Source: Flavobacteriaceae bacterium UBA3356
GTDB taxonomy: Bacteria; Bacteroidota; Bacteroidia; Flavobacteriales; Flavobacteriaceae
Reading direction: 5' to 3'
Assembly: GCA_002360635.1 (NCBI GenBank)
Contig: DEQW01000004.1
Span: forward strand, 69,800 to 121,763
DNA: 51,964 nucleotides
Notes under the pieces: model-generated
The model's database searches: none
Told to the model about the DNA's origin: nothing
What the model saw: only the letters and a program-made list of their open reading frames with translations
In this document: piece by piece, positions 7,105-14,687 of the stretch
Numbering within the stretch: position 1 is the stretch's first letter
How the letters are laid out: every line of letters begins with the position of its first letter
Position numbers and translations under genes: made by a program

Positions 7105-8238
7105 ATGAAACCTCTCCTAGCCCTACTATTTACAAGTACGCTCTTTGTTCAATGTTCCATAGACAGAACCGTCTTGGTTTTAGACAAAACCGAGTTTGAA
7201 TTATTACAGGAGTTCAAAGATTTTGATACTGAAAATCAAGTTCAAATAAGTAATGAAAGCGAGATTGGTCAGAATCTATGGTTGTGCCTTACGCTCGTAT
7301 CAAAAGAAAATAATAAACCTTTAATTAATCAAAAGGTAGATTTGTATCACACTTCTTCAAATGGTGAATATGAACCTTCTGACCCAAGTGATGAATCAAC
7401 CGCTCGCCTACGTGGTTCAGCATTTACAAATGAAAAAGGACAACTGTTTGTTCAAACCATCTTGCCAGGCGATTATGGAAATTCAGTTGATAACAGACAT
7501 ATTCATACAACTATAGAAAACGCGCAACCTGAAGCTTACGATATACACTTTAAACAGTATACGGGACAAATGGGCAATAGCTTTATTTCAGGAAGTGACC
7601 AGCATTTTCTTGCAGATTTAAAGCAAACCAAAGACAGTACACTTGTTACATTTTTAACAATCGAAGTAAAGAATCCTTCAACTCAGCCAAACCTGGCAAA
7701 TAAAGAAATGCCCGATTGCGAATGGTGTGGAGCTAATGAAGCTCCTAAAAATACAAATTGGGAAACAACCATTGCCGGTAAAGACGTAAAAGGGGAAAGA
7801 TTAATTTTAGAAGGTACTGTCTACCAAACTGATGGAACAACCCCTGCAAAAGACGTGATAATCTATGCATACCACACCAATAGTAATGGGTTATATAAAA
7901 AGAAAGGAGATGAAAAAGGAAATGGAGTACGGCACGGATATTTACGAGGGTGGGTAAAAACTAATAGTTATGGAAAATATAGGTTTCATACCATAAAACC
8001 TGCACCTTACCCAAATCGTTCAGAACCAGCACACATCCATATGACCTTGATGGGTGAAAATTTTAATGAATATTGGATAAATTCAACTTGGTTTGCCAGT
8101 GACAAAATTATAACAGATGAAATGGTCTCAAAATTAGATCGAACAGGTGGCTTCTCAAATATAATCGAATTAACCAAAGACGATAAAGGTATTTGGGTTG
8201 GTCAAAGAAATATAATTCTCACCCCCCAAAAAGAGTAA
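7105..8238 (+). CDS. Lipoprotein with two intradiol ring-cleavage dioxygenase-like domains
   Basis: This 377-residue protein begins with a lipoprotein signal (LFVQC lipobox near residue 17). Two beta-sandwich domains of the intradiol (protocatechuate/catechol) dioxygenase type follow, at about residues 40-200 and 215-375. Each keeps the full set of Fe(III) ligands by pattern: Tyr89, Tyr124, His132, His134 in the first; Tyr264, Tyr302, His310, His312 in the second. Each has an HTxSNGxY segment and the spacing Y-x7-H-x-H. Known intradiol enzymes open catechol-type rings by ortho cleavage. An exported lipoprotein with two sites is unusual, and the substrate is unknown. It is the last gene of the + strand accessory block. 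Confidence 0.82.
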   Translation: MKPLLALLFTSTLFVQCSIDRTVLVLDKTEFELLQEFKDFDTENQVQISNESEIGQNLWLCLTLVSKENNKPLINQKVDLYHTSSNGEYEPSDPSDESTARLRGSAFTNEKGQLFVQTILPGDYGNSVDNRHIHTTIENAQPEAYDIHFKQYTGQMGNSFISGSDQHFLADLKQTKDSTLVTFLTIEVKNPSTQPNLANKEMPDCEWCGANEAPKNTNWETTIAGKDVKGERLILEGTVYQTDGTTPAKDVIIYAYHTNSNGLYKKKGDEKGNGVRHGYLRGWVKTNSYGKYRFHTIKPAPYPNRSEPAHIHMTLMGENFNEYWINSTWFASDKIITDEMVSKLDRTGGFSNIIELTKDDKGIWVGQRNIILTPQKE

Positions 8239-8242
8239 CATC

Positions 8243-8278
8243 AGCAAGTGGTAATGCTTTTTTTCACCAACACTTGCT
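8243..8278. terminator. Possible convergent terminator
   Basis: AGCAAGTG (8243-8250) and CACTTGCT (8271-8278) form an 8-base stem between the convergent dioxygenase and GT2 genes. The T run lies in the loop rather than after the stem, so the terminator call is weak. Confidence 0.35.
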
Positions 8279-8287
8279 AACCTTAAT

Positions 8288-9706
8288 CTATCCTTGCTGC
8301 GGCAACTCCCTTGTAAGCCAACCACTTCTACTTGCCGTTGCGATTGCATACGGGGTAATCCAAAACAAGCTGAACGTATATAAAATACTATAGGTGTAGG
8401 CCCAAAATGATTCAGAGAATGTGTAGCGCTTGGCATAAAAGATTGCCTGAAAACTTGATAACACCAATATACTAAGCAATGTTGAGCTAATAAATAATAT
8501 TGGGTGCACCATAACGAAATATAACATGAACAGTAAAAATGGGTAGCACATTATCAATTTACTCGCTTGGCTAAAAAACAATAAACGCGACCCTGTTTTT
8601 GAACCTTTCCTAAAGTCAGTAAACACGTACTTCGCCATCGCAATGTTTTCACGCACGTTACTTCTACCCCATCTAATAAACATTTTATATAAACCTTTAT
8701 ATTTTTCAGGGACATTGGTATAGGCATATGCATTACGTTGAAACAATACGTGGTAGCCTTGTTTAAGAATCATATTTGTCATTGCCCGGTCTTCACCAAT
8801 ATCCGACGGTTTCCCCATAAAAGTTTGATTAATCCATTCAGGCAAACAAGCAAACACAGCCTTTCTGCGATAGGCAGCTAAAGCCCCAGGTGTACATAAA
8901 ACCGAGTTTAACCTACTTTCAGCAGAGCGTACAAATTCAAAGCTTAATGTAAAGCTCACGTTTAACATTTTTGGCAACAGTGCTTTGCTATTGTTCAATA
9001 CTCTTATATTACCGGCTACGGCCCCACAGTTTTCGTTGGTAATAAACGGACTTACTAAATTTCGCAAGGTATCGGCGTTTACCACAGAATCACTGTCTAC
9101 TGTAACAAATACTTCTCCGTTCCCTATATTAAAGCCTCTATATAAAGCGTGACGTTTTCCTTTGTTTTCAGGTTGTTGGTATATGGCTACTCGGTCGCCC
9201 AATTGTTTTTTAGCTTCTTGCATCCAGTACCACGTATCGTCTTTACTTCCATCGTCAATAGCTAATAACTGAATCTTTTCAGCAGGATAGTCACTTTTTG
9301 CCAAACTCTTTAAAGTAGCCCAGACTTGCTTACCTTCATTATAGGCAGGGACAATGACGGTTACTGTAGGCAGTTCATCATTGGTAACCGATGAAACCGG
9401 CTTATACCTAAAATACAAATAGAGTTGATAAATAAAGAATCCAGCTTTATACACAAATAACGAGCTCGCTATCGCAAAAAAGACGAAACCCCAGGTACTA
9501 CTAAGGCGTTCCATTCTGAACTGAGCAAAATCATTTTGCATTTGATACACTAAGAAAGCACCTCCCACAAGAAGTAGGAAGGTATTTATTAAAACTAGGA
9601 TATTCCAAGTTTTAGTGGCTTTTTCAGATGATATGGAACTTGTGTTTGTATTTGAGTTCTCTTTAGAATTGATTTTTGTTTCTGAAGTAGTTTTTTTTAG
9701 ATTCAT
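8288..9706 (-). CDS. Membrane processive glycosyltransferase family 2 (NodC/hyaluronan synthase-like)
   Basis: This 472-residue protein has two N-terminal helices (about 33-55 and 73-96), a GT-A catalytic domain (about 113-360) and three C-terminal helices. Catalytic signatures are present: DDGSKDD (Asp151/152), DSDS (Asp204, Asp206) for metal and nucleotide-sugar binding, TPGALAAYR acceptor region, GEDR with the catalytic Asp306, and an IRWGRS segment matching the R/QxxRW product-binding motif. It should polymerise a beta-linked polysaccharide and move it across the inner membrane. The sugar is not predictable. The first 30 residues are Ser/Thr/Lys-rich and low in complexity. It stands alone, so its synthase partners, if any, are elsewhere. 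Confidence 0.85.
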   Translation of the reverse strand: MNLKKTTSETKINSKENSNTNTSSISSEKATKTWNILVLINTFLLLVGGAFLVYQMQNDFAQFRMERLSSTWGFVFFAIASSLFVYKAGFFIYQLYLYFRYKPVSSVTNDELPTVTVIVPAYNEGKQVWATLKSLAKSDYPAEKIQLLAIDDGSKDDTWYWMQEAKKQLGDRVAIYQQPENKGKRHALYRGFNIGNGEVFVTVDSDSVVNADTLRNLVSPFITNENCGAVAGNIRVLNNSKALLPKMLNVSFTLSFEFVRSAESRLNSVLCTPGALAAYRRKAVFACLPEWINQTFMGKPSDIGEDRAMTNMILKQGYHVLFQRNAYAYTNVPEKYKGLYKMFIRWGRSNVRENIAMAKYVFTDFRKGSKTGSRLLFFSQASKLIMCYPFLLFMLYFVMVHPILFISSTLLSILVLSSFQAIFYAKRYTFSESFWAYTYSILYTFSLFWITPYAIATASRSGWLTRELPQQG

Positions 9707-9824
9707 CTATGCGTAATTCTCTTTTAATATAGATTAGTATGTTTCGTTCGCCGTATACATGGCAATCGTTATGCCAAGACAGTTTTAGAGGCTTCAATGA
9801 GGTTTTTAGGGGTGTGGGTAATCT

Positions 9825-9891
9825 AAAAGTGTTTACTTTTTATACAGTTAGTGTATATCAGTAAACACTTTTGAAATGAATGAACATTTCA
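9825..9891. ncRNA. Candidate structured RNA or operator: tandem hairpins
   Basis: AAAAGTGTTTACT (9825-9837) pairs perfectly with AGTAAACACTTTT (9860-9872), and TATACA/TGTATA (9841-9846 and 9852-9857) pairs inside it. Directly after, TGAAATG (9872-9878) pairs with CATTTCA (9885-9891). A strong terminator follows at 9902-9924. Read on the + strand this is a small RNA-like layout; read on the - strand it lies in the leader of the GT2 gene. No convincing promoter was found. Confidence 0.4.
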
Positions 9892-9901
9892 CAAAATAAA
9901 A

Positions 9902-9931
9902 AACGCTCTCAAATTGAGAGCGTTTTTTTAT
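9902..9931. terminator. Bidirectional intrinsic terminator
   Basis: AACGCTCTCAA (9902-9912) pairs perfectly with TTGAGAGCGTT (9914-9924), followed by a T run on the + strand and preceded by an A run that gives a T run on the - strand. It ends the DUF2911 transcript (stop at 9951) on the - strand and could end a + strand RNA from the hairpin region before it. Confidence 0.88.
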
Positions 9932-9950
9932 AAATTGTATGTGGGAAAGA

Positions 9951-10796
9951 TTACATAGCTCCCCACTCTTTCAATGATTTTTCATTTAAAGCTATATAAT
10001 CATCGTTACCAGCTTTTTTCGCAAGCTCCATAGACTTTTTAGCGGCTTTAATAGCCCCCTCTTTATCACCTGCTTTGGCGTAAATAAGGGATTGTTGTCT
10101 ATACTGCCAAAAAGCAGGTTCTTTGGCCATATTAATAGCTTTGTCAATCCAAGTCTTAGCTTGGTTTATATCTTTATCAGCTTCTAAATAATATACTGCA
10201 GAAGCATAGTAATCATTAGCGCTTGGGCCATTCATTACACGGTCAATTGACGCAGAAACTTCTTTATCGGTCATTACTTTAATAGGTACACTTGCATAGG
10301 TGTTTTCCCAAAGCATTCCAAGATTGGCAGAATCGTGTGTTACATCATCAAATGTCATTGTAAATGATTGGATATCCATTGGCATTGGATAAACTTGGGC
10401 TGTAGCCATAGCAGCTACTTTACTTTCGTCCCACTTTTGAGGCGTTCCCCAATTGTTTGCATCACTATAAAAATAAACCTCCCAATTCTCTTTATTAGGT
10501 TTTGTATAAATAGCATACGATCCTGGTTTTAGTTCGGTGCCGTCTATCATAATCGGTTTATTAAAAGTAATGGTCGTGTTTTTATTAGCTCCTGTACGCC
10601 ACATTTTTCCATAAGGAACCAAGCCACCAAATATAGTTCGGTCGCGCATGGCTGGACGTGAGTATTCAAGGGTAATATCGGTTAATCCCACAGTCTGTTC
10701 AATTTTCTGTGACGGACTGGGTTGTGGAGTTTCAATTTGTGCATACGTTCCAAAGGAAAATAACACTGCACAAACTAATAATAATACTTTTTTCAT
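9951..10796 (-). CDS. DUF2911 family exported protein with TPR-like tail
   Basis: This 281-residue protein has a signal peptide (residues 1-19, ending TYAQ) and then the DUF2911 domain at about 25-175, recognisable by SPSQKIEQTVG, the SRPAMRDRTIFGGLVPYG block and LKPGSYAIYTKP. The remainder (about 185-281) is helical with two TPR-like repeats (NQAKTWIDKAINMA and EGAIKAAKKSMELAKKAG). DUF2911 proteins are common in Bacteroidetes and of unknown biochemical function; they are probably periplasmic. The gene is monocistronic and ends in a strong terminator. AAGGTA/TACCTT at about 10839-10855 is a small inverted repeat in its upstream region, of unknown role. Confidence 0.88.
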   Translation of the reverse strand: MKKVLLLVCAVLFSFGTYAQIETPQPSPSQKIEQTVGLTDITLEYSRPAMRDRTIFGGLVPYGKMWRTGANKNTTITFNKPIMIDGTELKPGSYAIYTKPNKENWEVYFYSDANNWGTPQKWDESKVAAMATAQVYPMPMDIQSFTMTFDDVTHDSANLGMLWENTYASVPIKVMTDKEVSASIDRVMNGPSANDYYASAVYYLEADKDINQAKTWIDKAINMAKEPAFWQYRQQSLIYAKAGDKEGAIKAAKKSMELAKKAGNDDYIALNEKSLKEWGAM

Positions 10797-11006
10797 GTGT
10801 TGGTTTTTAATAGATTTTTATCAGTGTCTAAGGTACAACATACCTTGGTTTTTAAAGTTAACAAAACCTTAAAATGAACAAGCGCAACAGGCTAAATTCA
10901 TCTGGTGGATAGTGTAGTTTTTCAACTTCGTTTTAAATAAATTGTTAAGTTTTGTTTAAAGTATTTCGTATATCATAAAACAGTCGTATTTTTAAAAGAA
11001 AAAAAA

Positions 11007-11120
11007 ATGCTGTCATTAATTAAAAAATTTTGGGTTTCTCGAAAGATAAAAAATTTGGTTAACACTGAAATCTATAGACTTATACGAATGAACAGAAAAC
11101 TATCTTACAAACGAAGATAA
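11007..11120 (+). CDS. Possible 37-residue basic small protein
   Basis: An ATG at 11007 after a purine-rich leader opens a 37-codon frame, starting MLSLIKKFWVSRK and ending NRKLSYKRR before TAA at 11120. The product is very basic (about 13 Lys/Arg) with an amphipathic central stretch. It lies 18 bases before the SRPBCC-SDR-photolyase operon in the same direction, so it could be its first gene or a translated leader. The upstream gap 10797-11006 shows no other feature. I recognise no family, and random occurrence is possible in AT-rich DNA. Confidence 0.4.
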   Translation: MLSLIKKFWVSRKIKNLVNTEIYRLIRMNRKLSYKRR

Positions 11121-11138
11121 CTTCTGTAAAAAGTCTAT

Positions 11139-11600
11139 ATGAAAATATACCAACTACACACCAAACAACAGTTACCGATATCAAAAAAAGAAGCTTGGGA
11201 GTTCCTTTCAGCCCCAGAGAACCTGAAAGTCATTACTCCAGACTATATGGGTTTCAATATTATGTCGGGAACAGATAGGGCTATGTATCCCGGTCAAATA
11301 ATCGAATACATAGTTACCCCGGTAATGGGCATTAAAACTAAATGGGTTACCGAGATTACACACGTTAAAGACAATCATTACTTTGTTGATGAACAACGCT
11401 TTGGACCTTATTCACTTTGGCACCATAAACATTTTATAAATGAAATAGAGGGTGGTGTTGAAATGGAGGATATTGTCCACTACAAACTACCATTGGGATT
11501 TATCGGTCAATTGGTTCATCCTTTTTTAGTGAAACCCAAGCTAAACGAAATTTTTGAATACCGAAGAAAAAAGCTTGTTGAGCTCTTCGGAAAAATATAA
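11139..11600 (+). CDS. SRPBCC (START/Bet v1-like) family protein
   Basis: This 153-residue cytoplasmic protein fits the SRPBCC hydrophobic-ligand fold. It begins with a strand-helix segment (QLPISKKEAWEFLSAPENLKVITP), has the conserved MYPGQIIEY turn, and ends in a long C-terminal helix (PKLNEIFEYRRKKLVELFG). Related proteins are often labelled cell-division inhibitor or ligand-binding proteins next to SDR enzymes. The SDR gene starts 5 bases after its stop and the photolyase follows, so the three are surely cotranscribed. The ligand is unknown. Its partner genes suggest a role in a light- or DNA-damage-linked response. Confidence 0.85.
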   Translation: MKIYQLHTKQQLPISKKEAWEFLSAPENLKVITPDYMGFNIMSGTDRAMYPGQIIEYIVTPVMGIKTKWVTEITHVKDNHYFVDEQRFGPYSLWHHKHFINEIEGGVEMEDIVHYKLPLGFIGQLVHPFLVKPKLNEIFEYRRKKLVELFGKI

Positions 11601-11604
11601 GACT

Positions 11605-12300
11605 ATGAAAAAAAATATACTATTAATAGGTGGCTCTTACGGAATTGGTGCGGCCATAGCTAATAAACTTAAAGAAGACAACACCGTTTATATCGCCTCA
11701 CGAACAAAAGAAGATATCCCAGAAGGAATTAACCACTTAACTTTCGATGTCTTAAAAGATGATATTACAGAATTAGATTTACCAGATACCATACATAATT
11801 TGGTTTACTGTCCTGGTAGCATCAATTTAAAACCTTTTAAAATGATGAGCATAGATACATTTCAAGAAGACTTCAACTTGAATTTTCTATCTATGGTAAA
11901 AGTGGTGAAAGGCCTGTTACCCAATCTTAAAAAGGCAGATCAAGCGAACCTATTATTTTTTAGTACTGTTGCTGTAAATACCGGAATGCCATTCCACACT
12001 AGTGTAGCTGCCGCAAAAGGTGCTATTGAAGGGTTTGCTAAGGCTCTAGCAGCAGAGTATGCGCCAAACTTTCGGGTAAATGTTATTGCCCCTTCTTTAA
12101 TTGACACTCCTCTCGCTTCAAAATTGCTTAGTAACGACTCCAAGAAAGAGAAAATGGCAGAAAGACACCCGCTAAAGCGTGTTGGCTCTACAAATGATAT
12201 AGCTTCAACAGCCGCCTTTTTATTAAGTGACGATGCTGGCTGGATTACTGGCCAAACAATTGGTGTAGATGGCGGTCTCTCAAACATAAACTTATCATAG
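11605..12300 (+). CDS. Short-chain dehydrogenase/reductase family protein lacking the usual Tyr
   Basis: This 231-residue protein has an N-terminal Rossmann motif, LIGGSYGIGAAIA (equivalent to TGxxxGxG), a serine in the FFSTVAV strand, and the typical C-terminal VNVIAPSLIDTPL and GQTIGVDGG signatures. In place of the catalytic YxxxK the sequence reads VAAAK, so the lysine is kept but the tyrosine is valine. It may bind NAD(P) without classical dehydrogenase chemistry. The frame extends upstream to 11554, but the ATG at 11605, just past the SRPBCC stop, gives the standard N-terminus. The photolyase gene begins 2 bases after its stop, so the coupling is tight. Confidence 0.87.
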   Translation: MKKNILLIGGSYGIGAAIANKLKEDNTVYIASRTKEDIPEGINHLTFDVLKDDITELDLPDTIHNLVYCPGSINLKPFKMMSIDTFQEDFNLNFLSMVKVVKGLLPNLKKADQANLLFFSTVAVNTGMPFHTSVAAAKGAIEGFAKALAAEYAPNFRVNVIAPSLIDTPLASKLLSNDSKKEKMAERHPLKRVGSTNDIASTAAFLLSDDAGWITGQTIGVDGGLSNINLS

Positions 12301-12302
12301 GT

Positions 12303-13607
12303 TTGAAAGATGCTGTAAATATTTTTTGGTTCAGAAGAGATTTAAGGCTCGACGATAATATTGGGTTCTACAAAGCCTTACATGGCAAACACCCCGTCTT
12401 ACCTATTTTTATTTTTGACACTGAAATTTTAGACGAATTGCCAAAGGATGATGCCCGTGTCACATTTATTTTTGAGCAACTTCAAAAAATGCGTGATAAA
12501 CTTCAAGAACACGACAGTAGTATCGCATTTTACTACGGAAATACTGAAGATGTTTTCGATAAAGTTTGTTCAGATTTCAACGTTCAAAATGTAATTACCA
12601 ATCACGATTATGAACCCTACGCTACAAAACGAGATAAAAAGATTGAAAAAAATCTTTCAGAAAAAAAAATAGGTTTTTACACGTATAAAGACCAAGTTAT
12701 ATTTGAAAAAGAAGAGGTTGTTAAAGATGATGGCGATCCGTATGTGGTATATACGCCTTATATGAAACTTTGGAAAAAAACCTTTAATCCGGAAAAAGAT
12801 TTAAAAATATATTATACTAACGACCATTTAAAAAACCTTGTACAGCATTCGCGTTTACCCAATATAACGTTAAGCGATATGGGGTTTGAGAAATCTTCTA
12901 TTGAAATACCCGATTATGATGTAACACCTACCACCATTCAACAATATGAGAAGAAGCGAAACTTCCCGGCTAAAGATGCAACATCACATTTAGGCCCACA
13001 TTTACGTTTTGGAACGGTAAGTATTCGTAAAATGATGAAAAAAGCAATTGCTGAAAAAAATGAAACCTTTTGGCAAGAATTAATCTGGAGAGAATTCTTT
13101 ATGCAAATTTTGTGGCATTTTCCGGAAACAGTTGATAATGCTTTCAGAAAAAAATATGACCGTATTGAATGGCGCAATAATAAAGATGAGTTTGAATTAT
13201 GGAAGAAAGGAAAAACTGGTTACCCACTAGTAGATGCAGGTATGCGACAGCTAAACCAATCTGGATATATGCACAATCGAGTGCGAATGGTTGTAGCTAG
13301 TTTTCTATGTAAGCACCTTTTAATAGATTGGCGTTGGGGCGAAGCTTATTTTGCTGAAAAATTATTGGATTATGAACTTGCCAGCAATGTTGGTAATTGG
13401 CAATGGGCAGCCGGTAGCGGTGTAGATGCGGCTCCCTATTTTAGAATATTCAATCCTACCACACAAATAGATAAATTTGATAAAGACCAAAAATATATCA
13501 AAAACTGGGTAAAAGAGTTTAACACAGATAAATATCCCGATAAAATGGTCGATCACAAAGAAGCTCGAGAACGTGCTTTAACTACTTACAAAAAAGCTGT
13601 TTCTTAA
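12303..13607 (+). CDS. phrB: Deoxyribodipyrimidine photolyase / cryptochrome family
   Basis: This 434-residue protein has the N-terminal antenna-binding Rossmann domain (FWFRRDLRLDDN at the start) and the C-terminal FAD domain. The latter holds GYMHNRVRMVVASFL and NWQWAAGSGVDAAPYFRIFNP split features, which closely follow class I CPD photolyases. It should repair cyclobutane pyrimidine dimers using blue light, or sense light if a cryptochrome. Conserved tryptophans of the electron-transfer chain and the WRW segment near residue 340 are present. The start is TTG at 12303, two bases after the SDR stop; no nearby ATG fits. It is the last gene of the operon, and no terminator is seen after it. 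Confidence 0.9.
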   Translation: MKDAVNIFWFRRDLRLDDNIGFYKALHGKHPVLPIFIFDTEILDELPKDDARVTFIFEQLQKMRDKLQEHDSSIAFYYGNTEDVFDKVCSDFNVQNVITNHDYEPYATKRDKKIEKNLSEKKIGFYTYKDQVIFEKEEVVKDDGDPYVVYTPYMKLWKKTFNPEKDLKIYYTNDHLKNLVQHSRLPNITLSDMGFEKSSIEIPDYDVTPTTIQQYEKKRNFPAKDATSHLGPHLRFGTVSIRKMMKKAIAEKNETFWQELIWREFFMQILWHFPETVDNAFRKKYDRIEWRNNKDEFELWKKGKTGYPLVDAGMRQLNQSGYMHNRVRMVVASFLCKHLLIDWRWGEAYFAEKLLDYELASNVGNWQWAAGSGVDAAPYFRIFNPTTQIDKFDKDQKYIKNWVKEFNTDKYPDKMVDHKEARERALTTYKKAVS

Positions 13608-13708
13608 TTTTTGTGTAAGATTTTTCTCTAATATATACACTTTATCGATTTTTTACATATATTTATCGAACATTCTGATTATAAATTGTTTACATAACCC
13701 CCAAATCA

Positions 13709-13951
13709 ATGCTTATGGAAACGCTAGCTAATGAATTCACCAATGGTGAAATCACAGTAACTTTTAAACCCAAAAAATGTATTCATGCTGAAAAATGTGC
13801 TAAAGAACTTTCTGAAGTTTTTAGAACATCTGTCATTCCTTGGATAAATTTAGACGGTGCTGACACAGAGAAAGTTATACGACAAATTCGCAAATGCCCA
13901 TCTGGTGCACTCAATTTTTGTTACAATGAGAAAGAGCACGTTGTTAAATAA
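13709..13951 (+). CDS. Small mono-cluster Fe-S protein (Fer4_19-like)
   Basis: This 80-residue protein resembles the divergent 4Fe-4S mono-cluster domain: ITVTFKPKKCIHAEKCAKEL carries two cysteines (spacing C-x5-C) and IRKCPSGAL the C-terminal cysteine. Such proteins are probable electron carriers or Fe-S proteins in the cytoplasm, with unknown partners. An ATG at 13709 is used; the ATG two codons downstream (13715) is equally possible. It lies 101 bases after the photolyase gene in the same direction and 88 bases before the next gene. The link to the photolyase operon is uncertain. Confidence 0.8.
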   Translation: MLMETLANEFTNGEITVTFKPKKCIHAEKCAKELSEVFRTSVIPWINLDGADTEKVIRQIRKCPSGALNFCYNEKEHVVK

Positions 13952-14039
13952 ATTTTAATTACTACTAAAATTTGGGTTATTTGAAACAATTTTTCTACTC
14001 TTGCGGTGTTAAATAACAAACAAACCGAACAAAATTACC

Positions 14040-14633
14040 ATGAAAAAAAAGTTAATAACCCTACTCCCCTTGCTTTTAGTTACTGTTATTCTTTTTGGCC
14101 AAGAAAATCCCCAAACCCAGCCAGAAGATAATAGCCTAGAGGCCCAATTTGAAGATGTAATTGACGAATCTAATAATTACCAAGAATATAAGGTAATTAA
14201 AAAGTATCAGATCAATCAATTACGTAAAAATATTTTAGACTCTGTTTCTGCTTTGGAAACGAAAATAGTAGCATCAAAAACTGAAATTGACCAAAAGGCT
14301 AAAACAATCGATTCGTTAACAAGTAAATTAAAAACCACTAAAGAGGATCTTTCTGTTTCAAAAGAAAAAGAAAACGGTATTGAAATTTTAGGTGTACTTA
14401 CTGAAAAATCAACTTATAATACCATAATGTGGTCCATTATTATTTTACTTTTAGTTGGTTTAGCATTTTTGTTTTACAAATTCAAAAACAGCCATAAAGT
14501 AACTAAAAATGCTCAATTGAAATTGGCAGAAACCGAGATAGATTTGGAAACACACCGCCAAAAAGCATTGGAAAGAGAGCAAAAACTGAGACGAAAGTTA
14601 CAAGACGAGGTCAATAAAAACCGAAACAAATAA
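14040..14633 (+). CDS. Exported/membrane coiled-coil protein of unknown function
   Basis: This 197-residue protein has a signal peptide (about 1-20, ending LFGQ), a polar segment, a coiled coil (about 55-112), one membrane helix (about 127-146) and a second charged helix (about 155-195, rich in Lys, Arg and Glu, ending QDEVNKNRNK). I recall related Bacteroidetes proteins carrying the label tRNA (guanine-N1)-methyltransferase, but nothing in this sequence resembles TrmD: there is no SPOUT knot or SAM site. A structural or envelope role is more plausible, though unproven. TACTCTTG near 13996 resembles a -7 box. A strong terminator follows the stop. Confidence 0.75.
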   Translation: MKKKLITLLPLLLVTVILFGQENPQTQPEDNSLEAQFEDVIDESNNYQEYKVIKKYQINQLRKNILDSVSALETKIVASKTEIDQKAKTIDSLTSKLKTTKEDLSVSKEKENGIEILGVLTEKSTYNTIMWSIIILLLVGLAFLFYKFKNSHKVTKNAQLKLAETEIDLETHRQKALEREQKLRRKLQDEVNKNRNK

Positions 14634-14640
14634 AATTAAA

Positions 14641-14668
14641 AAAGCCGCGAAACAATCGCGGCTTTTTT
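14641..14668. terminator. Bidirectional intrinsic terminator
   Basis: GCCGCGA (14644-14650) pairs with TCGCGGC (14656-14662), extended by flanking A and T runs on both sides. It separates the convergent coiled-coil gene and murA and should serve both. Confidence 0.9.
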
Positions 14669-14687
14669 TATATCAAGTATTTATTTA

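Noticed and set aside
8170..8436. Frames opposite or inside the dioxygenase and GT2 genes
   Set aside because: They are shadows of the two recognised genes with no domain evidence.
14040..14633. tRNA (guanine-N1)-methyltransferase
   Set aside because: The protein has a signal peptide, coiled coil and membrane helix, and nothing of the TrmD SPOUT fold.
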